Source: Bacillus sp. Bos-x628 (GTDB lineage: Bacteria > Bacillota > Bacilli > Bacillales > Bacillaceae). From it: DNA of 64,000 nt. The translations under genes were made by a program, and so were the position numbers. Shown here in pieces: positions 61,107 to 64,000 of this stretch (the stretch's first letter is position 1; each line of letters starts with the position of its first letter). Under the pieces are notes generated by a model. It did not search any database. It was not told the DNA's origin and saw nothing but the letters and a program-made list of their open reading frames with translations. The stretch is from NCBI RefSeq assembly GCF_040500475.1, contig NZ_CP159358.1, forward strand, positions 1,116,001 to 1,180,000, given 5' to 3'.

Positions 61107-61791
61107 TTGTACCAACCCCATCTAAGCAAGCTGTATCCCATTTTTCCTTTTTATACGCCATCTCCCAGAACTGGTATTCATAATAGCTGGAGATCACAAA
61201 ATTTTCTTTCATATTGGATCGCACATGTTCTGATGCTTGTTCTGCAAGTTCATCGAAACGGTTAACCTGTTCAAAGACGAGCTCTTTAAACCAATCTCCT
61301 CCATATGTTAAAATCCATTCTTGATAAATTGGATGTTCTGGTGTGGTTTGTTTCAATTTTTCACCAACCTCGTAATATAACCAGTAGCATGGCAATAGCG
61401 CTGCTAAAATTTCTTCAAATCGTCCACTTTTTACAGATCGGTACATATGTGAGGTATATGCATAAGCAGTTGGAGAAGGCTTAAAATTAGCTAGTGCTTC
61501 TTCAGAAATATGAAGGAGCTCTGTAAACTTTCTATGCAGCGATAGTTCTGCTTCATAAGTGCCCTGCGCATGGTACGCCATTCTGCCAGTGGTATGTAAG
61601 TCCTCACTCATAGCAGCTCCATATGATTGCACTTTTGCAAAATGGGTTAAGTAATACGAATCCTGCATGACGTAATAGGTGAAACGATCGAGTGAAAGCG
61701 TTCCATCCCCAATTCCTTTGACAAACGGGTGCGTAAAGCTTCCATTCCACCATTTTGCTGCTGCCTCTTTACACTCCTCTGAAAATGTCAT
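61081..61791 (-). CDS. tenA: Aminopyrimidine aminohydrolase TenA
   Basis: Thiaminase II-type enzyme of 236 residues salvaging HMP from degraded thiamine. Catalytic residues: Cys in ALLPCYWLYYEVGE near residue 135, Asp in FTYYVMQDSYYLTHFAK near 45, Glu near the C terminus in YYEYQFWEMAY. ATG at 61791 with AGGAGGAGAGG upstream. First gene after the TPP riboswitch. Confidence 0.94.
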   Translation of the reverse strand: MTFSEECKEAAAKWWNGSFTHPFVKGIGDGTLSLDRFTYYVMQDSYYLTHFAKVQSYGAAMSEDLHTTGRMAYHAQGTYEAELSLHRKFTELLHISEEALANFKPSPTAYAYTSHMYRSVKSGRFEEILAALLPCYWLYYEVGEKLKQTTPEHPIYQEWILTYGGDWFKELVFEQVNRFDELAEQASEHVRSNMKENFVISSYYEYQFWEMAYKKEKWDTACLDGVGTSGTPRSDK

Positions 61792-61819
61792 GTTCCTCTC
61801 CTCCTGTTTTTTGTCATAT

Positions 61820-61852
61820 AAAAAAGCCACTTTCCGCATGGAAAGTGGCTTG
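61820..61852 (-). terminator. Riboswitch terminator of tenA leader
   Basis: Perfect stem AAGCCACTTTCC / GGAAAGTGGCTT with TTTTTTAT tail on the minus strand. Confidence 0.9.
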
Positions 61853-61885
61853 GAATTTGTAAAAAGCATAGTCAAATACCGCACC

Positions 61886-61971
61886 ACTTCCCTACGCAGG
61901 TATGAACCTGTTCAGGTAATGAGGGTCTAAAAGTCTACACTTTTATCTCAGCCCTTTTGAAGGACTCCCCT
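61886..61971 (-). ncRNA. TPP riboswitch (Thi-box)
   Basis: Minus strand has GGGGAGTCCTTC, GGGCTGAGAT, GACCCTCATTACCTGAACAG, GTTCATACCTGCGTAGGGAA in order, the conserved THI element. With the following terminator it should stop transcription of the tenA-thi operon when TPP is high. Confidence 0.96.
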
Positions 61972-62037
61972 AGTGGATCATTTATATGGTTTTGTTACTT
62001 CTATCTTAATCATGATTTGTTCATTGGTCAAGCGTTC

Positions 62038-62330
62038 ATTGCAACTCTAACTGTGCGTTAAGTTCTGCAACATATGCCTTGCAACCAGACACAAGCACTC
62101 GATCACCGCTTCTCAGCGTCGCGTCACCATGCGGCACTAAACTGGATACTTCTCTGAAAAAACGCATAAATACGAAATCTCCGATAAAAAGAAAATCCCT
62201 CAGCATCACATTATAGTCAGATCATTGGCTACTACCAAGAGCTGATCACTCTCATAGACAAACTTGGATACGAACTGAAAAACCGTGGATAGAACAGGCA
62301 ACTATCTTTGAAAAATCAATGATCTGCCCT
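62038..62330 (-). pseudogene. yjbQ: Decayed yjbQ (K+/H+ antiporter C-terminus)
   Basis: Minus-strand frame FFREVSSLVPHGDATLRSGD then RVLVSGCKAYVAELNAQLEL ends at 62038; this is a TrkA-C (RCK-C) domain. Before it, out of frame, YESDQLLVVAND matches the TrkA-N end. In B. subtilis yjbQ, a CPA2 antiporter of about 614 residues, lies just upstream of tenA; here only the last ~90 codons survive, frameshifted. The neighbouring prpE (yjbP) is missing too. No other gene lies in 61992-62451. Confidence 0.8.
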
Positions 62331-62363
62331 TAGAAATCTGGCGTACGAAAGATTCCAGTCATG

Positions 62364-62421
62364 AAAAAACTCCCCTAAGGCAAACAGATTTTTTTAGTTC
62401 ATCTGTCTCCCTTTAGGAGAG
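62364..62421 (-). terminator. Terminator of ppnK-yjbO
   Basis: Long stem CTCTCCTAAAGG...ACAGAT / ATCTGT...CCTTAGGGGAG with a TTTTTT tail on the minus strand, 30 bp after the yjbO stop. Confidence 0.8.
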
Positions 62422-62451
62422 CATATCTTAGCAGGCTAGCATGTTTATTTT

Positions 62452-63345
62452 TTATAGGAGCAATGACTGCATGTCCCAAGGCAAAGGAGCCGAAAACGTC
62501 ATTTGCTCACCTGTCATCGGATGAGGAAAGACAAGGGTTTCACTGTGCAGTGCCTGCCGGTCCATTCGCTCTTTAGTACCGCCATAAAGTGTATCACCAA
62601 TAAGGGGATGACCAATATATTGCATATGCACACGAATTTGATGCGTTCTTCCTGTTTCGAGTACAAGAGACACATCAGACATGTCCAGACCAGTATGTAA
62701 CGCTTTTACTGTATAATGTGTGACTGCGTCCTGACCATTCTCATCCACCATTCGTTCAATGATACTGTCTCCTTTTCTTGCAATCTGCGCCCTGATCGTT
62801 CCTTGCTTCTTTGGAATGATGCCATGTGTAAATGCCCGATACGTACGCTTCACTTCCCCTTTTTTTTGCGCTTTTGATAAAAGACTATGTGCAAAGCGAT
62901 GTTTGGCTACAAGCATGACACCAGACGTATCACGATCAAGGCGGTTCACCAAATGAACGGTCAGATGAATAGACTGCTGTGCATAATGATGTAGCAATCC
63001 ATTTGCAATACTGTTTTCAGGATGCTCTCTAGAAGGAATAGATGGAATAGACGGCTTTTTATTTAGCACGAGCACATGCTCATCTTCAAATAAAATATTA
63101 AGCGGAATGTCAACAGGCTTTAACCCTTCACTCACCTTTTCTTCAGGAAATATAATCGTGAGCGTGTCTCCCTCATTTAGTTCGTACCTGACGGTGACAT
63201 GTTCTCCATTAATGAGCAAATCGCCGCCACCAAACTTAATATCTGTCAGCATTCTTTTCGATATACCGAGATCAATTAAGTAGTCTTTTAAAAGCAGACC
63301 CTTTTCTTTCAGTGAAATTGTTTTGGTTAGCTTAAAGTATTCCAG
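62452..63345 (-). CDS. yjbO: RluD-family pseudouridine synthase YjbO
   Basis: Ribosomal or tRNA pseudouridine synthase. S4-like N-terminal region (LLKDYLIDLGISKRMLTDIK), catalytic Asp in HLVNRLDRDTSGVMLVAKHR, and C-terminal ETGRTHQIRVHMQYIGHPLI. About 297 residues if begun at the CTG at 63345, 9 nt after AAGAGG; an ATG at 63405 would give 317 residues and overlap ppnK by 43 bp without a ribosome site. Start therefore uncertain. Follows ppnK as in B. subtilis. Confidence 0.87.
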   Translation of the reverse strand: MEYFKLTKTISLKEKGLLLKDYLIDLGISKRMLTDIKFGGGDLLINGEHVTVRYELNEGDTLTIIFPEEKVSEGLKPVDIPLNILFEDEHVLVLNKKPSIPSIPSREHPENSIANGLLHHYAQQSIHLTVHLVNRLDRDTSGVMLVAKHRFAHSLLSKAQKKGEVKRTYRAFTHGIIPKKQGTIRAQIARKGDSIIERMVDENGQDAVTHYTVKALHTGLDMSDVSLVLETGRTHQIRVHMQYIGHPLIGDTLYGGTKERMDRQALHSETLVFPHPMTGEQMTFSAPLPWDMQSLLL

Positions 63346-63362
63346 CGAAAACGACCTCTTTC

Positions 63363-64000
63363 TTATTCTCCTTTTCCAATAAAGGAATCTTGCACTCTTT
63401 TCCAAAAAGGAAACGGTCTAAAACGGGCAAAACGGACATTCTCATTAGCCACGCGGCATTGAATGGATTTGACGTCTTTATGTAACAATGTCAAATGATC
63501 AATCGTTACCTGAAAATCCACATCATTAATTGGCTTAATGACACACGTGTGGTGGTCTGGCAAAATAAGCGGTGAGCCCACTGTCCGGAAAACTCTGTTA
63601 TTGATGGATGCCATTTCTGCAAGCTGAATGGCTCTAATGGATGGATGAATAATGGCTCCACCGAGCGCTTTATTATAAGCAGTACTTCCAGACGGCGTGG
63701 ACAAGCAAAGACCATCTCCTCTAAATGTTTCAAAGAGCTGTCCTCTAATCTCAACATCCGCTACAAGTGTTCCTTCCATGCTTTTAATGGTGCACTCATT
63801 CATTGCTAAATATTTCTCTTCTTGTCCGCCATCGTTGTACCTGACAATAACTTCAAGAATGGGATATTCAACAATATGATAAGGCGTTTTCGCAATAGCC
63901 AGTACAAGCTTTTCAATTTCACTTGGGACCCAGTCTGCATAAAAACCAAGATGACCCGTATGCACACCGACAAAAGCTGTTTCATTTAGACGGTCGCTGT
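63363..64000 (-). CDS. ppnK: NAD kinase (partial, 5' end outside window)
   Basis: C-terminal 212 residues of ATP/polyphosphate NAD kinase (B. subtilis YjbN/PpnKA). Visible: [20 protein letters not shown], the NAD-binding ALNECT-type motif ([10 protein letters not shown]), [20 protein letters not shown] and [20 protein letters not shown]. The GGDGT motif lies beyond the edge. The open frame continues upstream of the first in-window ATG (63965) to 64000, so that ATG is not the start. Confidence 0.93.
   Translation of the reverse strand, partial: SDRLNETAFVGVHTGHLGFYADWVPSEIEKLVLAIAKTPYHIVEYPILEVIVRYNDGGQEEKYLAMNECTIKSMEGTLVADVEIRGQLFETFRGDGLCLSTPSGSTAYNKALGGAIIHPSIRAIQLAEMASINNRVFRTVGSPLILPDHHTCVIKPINDVDFQVTIDHLTLLHKDVKSIQCRVANENVRFARFRPFPFWKRVQDSFIGKGE

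Overview
The window reads as chromosome of a Bacillus of the B. pumilus / B. safensis / B. altitudinis group. Gene content and order follow the B. subtilis 168 segment yjbN to ykfD (window right to left), but several regions are B. pumilus-like: a complete Sbp/CysTWA sulfate ABC transporter, a tandem flagellin pair outside the usual flagellar locus, and an acetoin dehydrogenase operon beside a SorC-type regulator. The species call is inference from synteny and protein similarity recalled from memory; no search was run.

Layout, left to right. 0.1-9.5 kb: dppABCDE-ykfABCD on the minus strand, for uptake and breakdown of dipeptides and murein peptides, with a sigma-A promoter overlapped by a CodY-type box. 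9.6-15.1 kb: proG, htrA, mhqA (ykcA, with a near-perfect MhqR operator), steT and a small zinc-ribbon protein. 15.1-21.3 kb: SorC/DeoR-type regulator and acoABCL, bracketed by two decayed dehydrogenase genes. 21.8-25.6 kb: sulfate importer with a leader terminator. 25.6-29.9 kb: ggt, an ASCH protein, ykaA-pit. 29.9-33.5 kb: spoIISA-spoIISB toxin-antitoxin, then the two extreme ends of a PBSX-type prophage (decayed xlyA and intact xkdA) joined directly, then yjqB.

33.7-43.4 kb is a variable island absent from the B. subtilis order: a DUF5412-like protein, two sigma-D flagellin genes, a kelch-repeat secreted protein, an alanine racemase, a decayed coiled-coil gene, an LXG/EndoU polymorphic toxin with immunity gene plus a promoterless-looking spare toxin/immunity cassette, and a tRNA-Val whose 3' half is duplicated 240 bp away (an integration scar).

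43.4-64 kb returns to B. subtilis order: metC-metI with a SAM riboswitch, yjcH-yjcG-yjcF, yjcE-like, yjcD helicase, spoVIF, small spore proteins, yjcA, the spore-crust genes cotVWXYZ and cotO, fabI with a FapR box, the thiamine operon tenA-tenI-thiO-thiS-thiG-thiF-thiD with a TPP riboswitch, a decayed yjbQ (prpE missing), yjbO and a partial NAD kinase.

The most notable content is accessory: the LXG toxin with a displaced alternative ADP-ribosyltransferase-like tip, the collapsed PBSX prophage that left the SpoIIS toxin system in place, the tRNA-Val scar, and the rewired acetoin operon. Many genes have start codons shifted here relative to the longest open frame, on ribosome-binding-site evidence.
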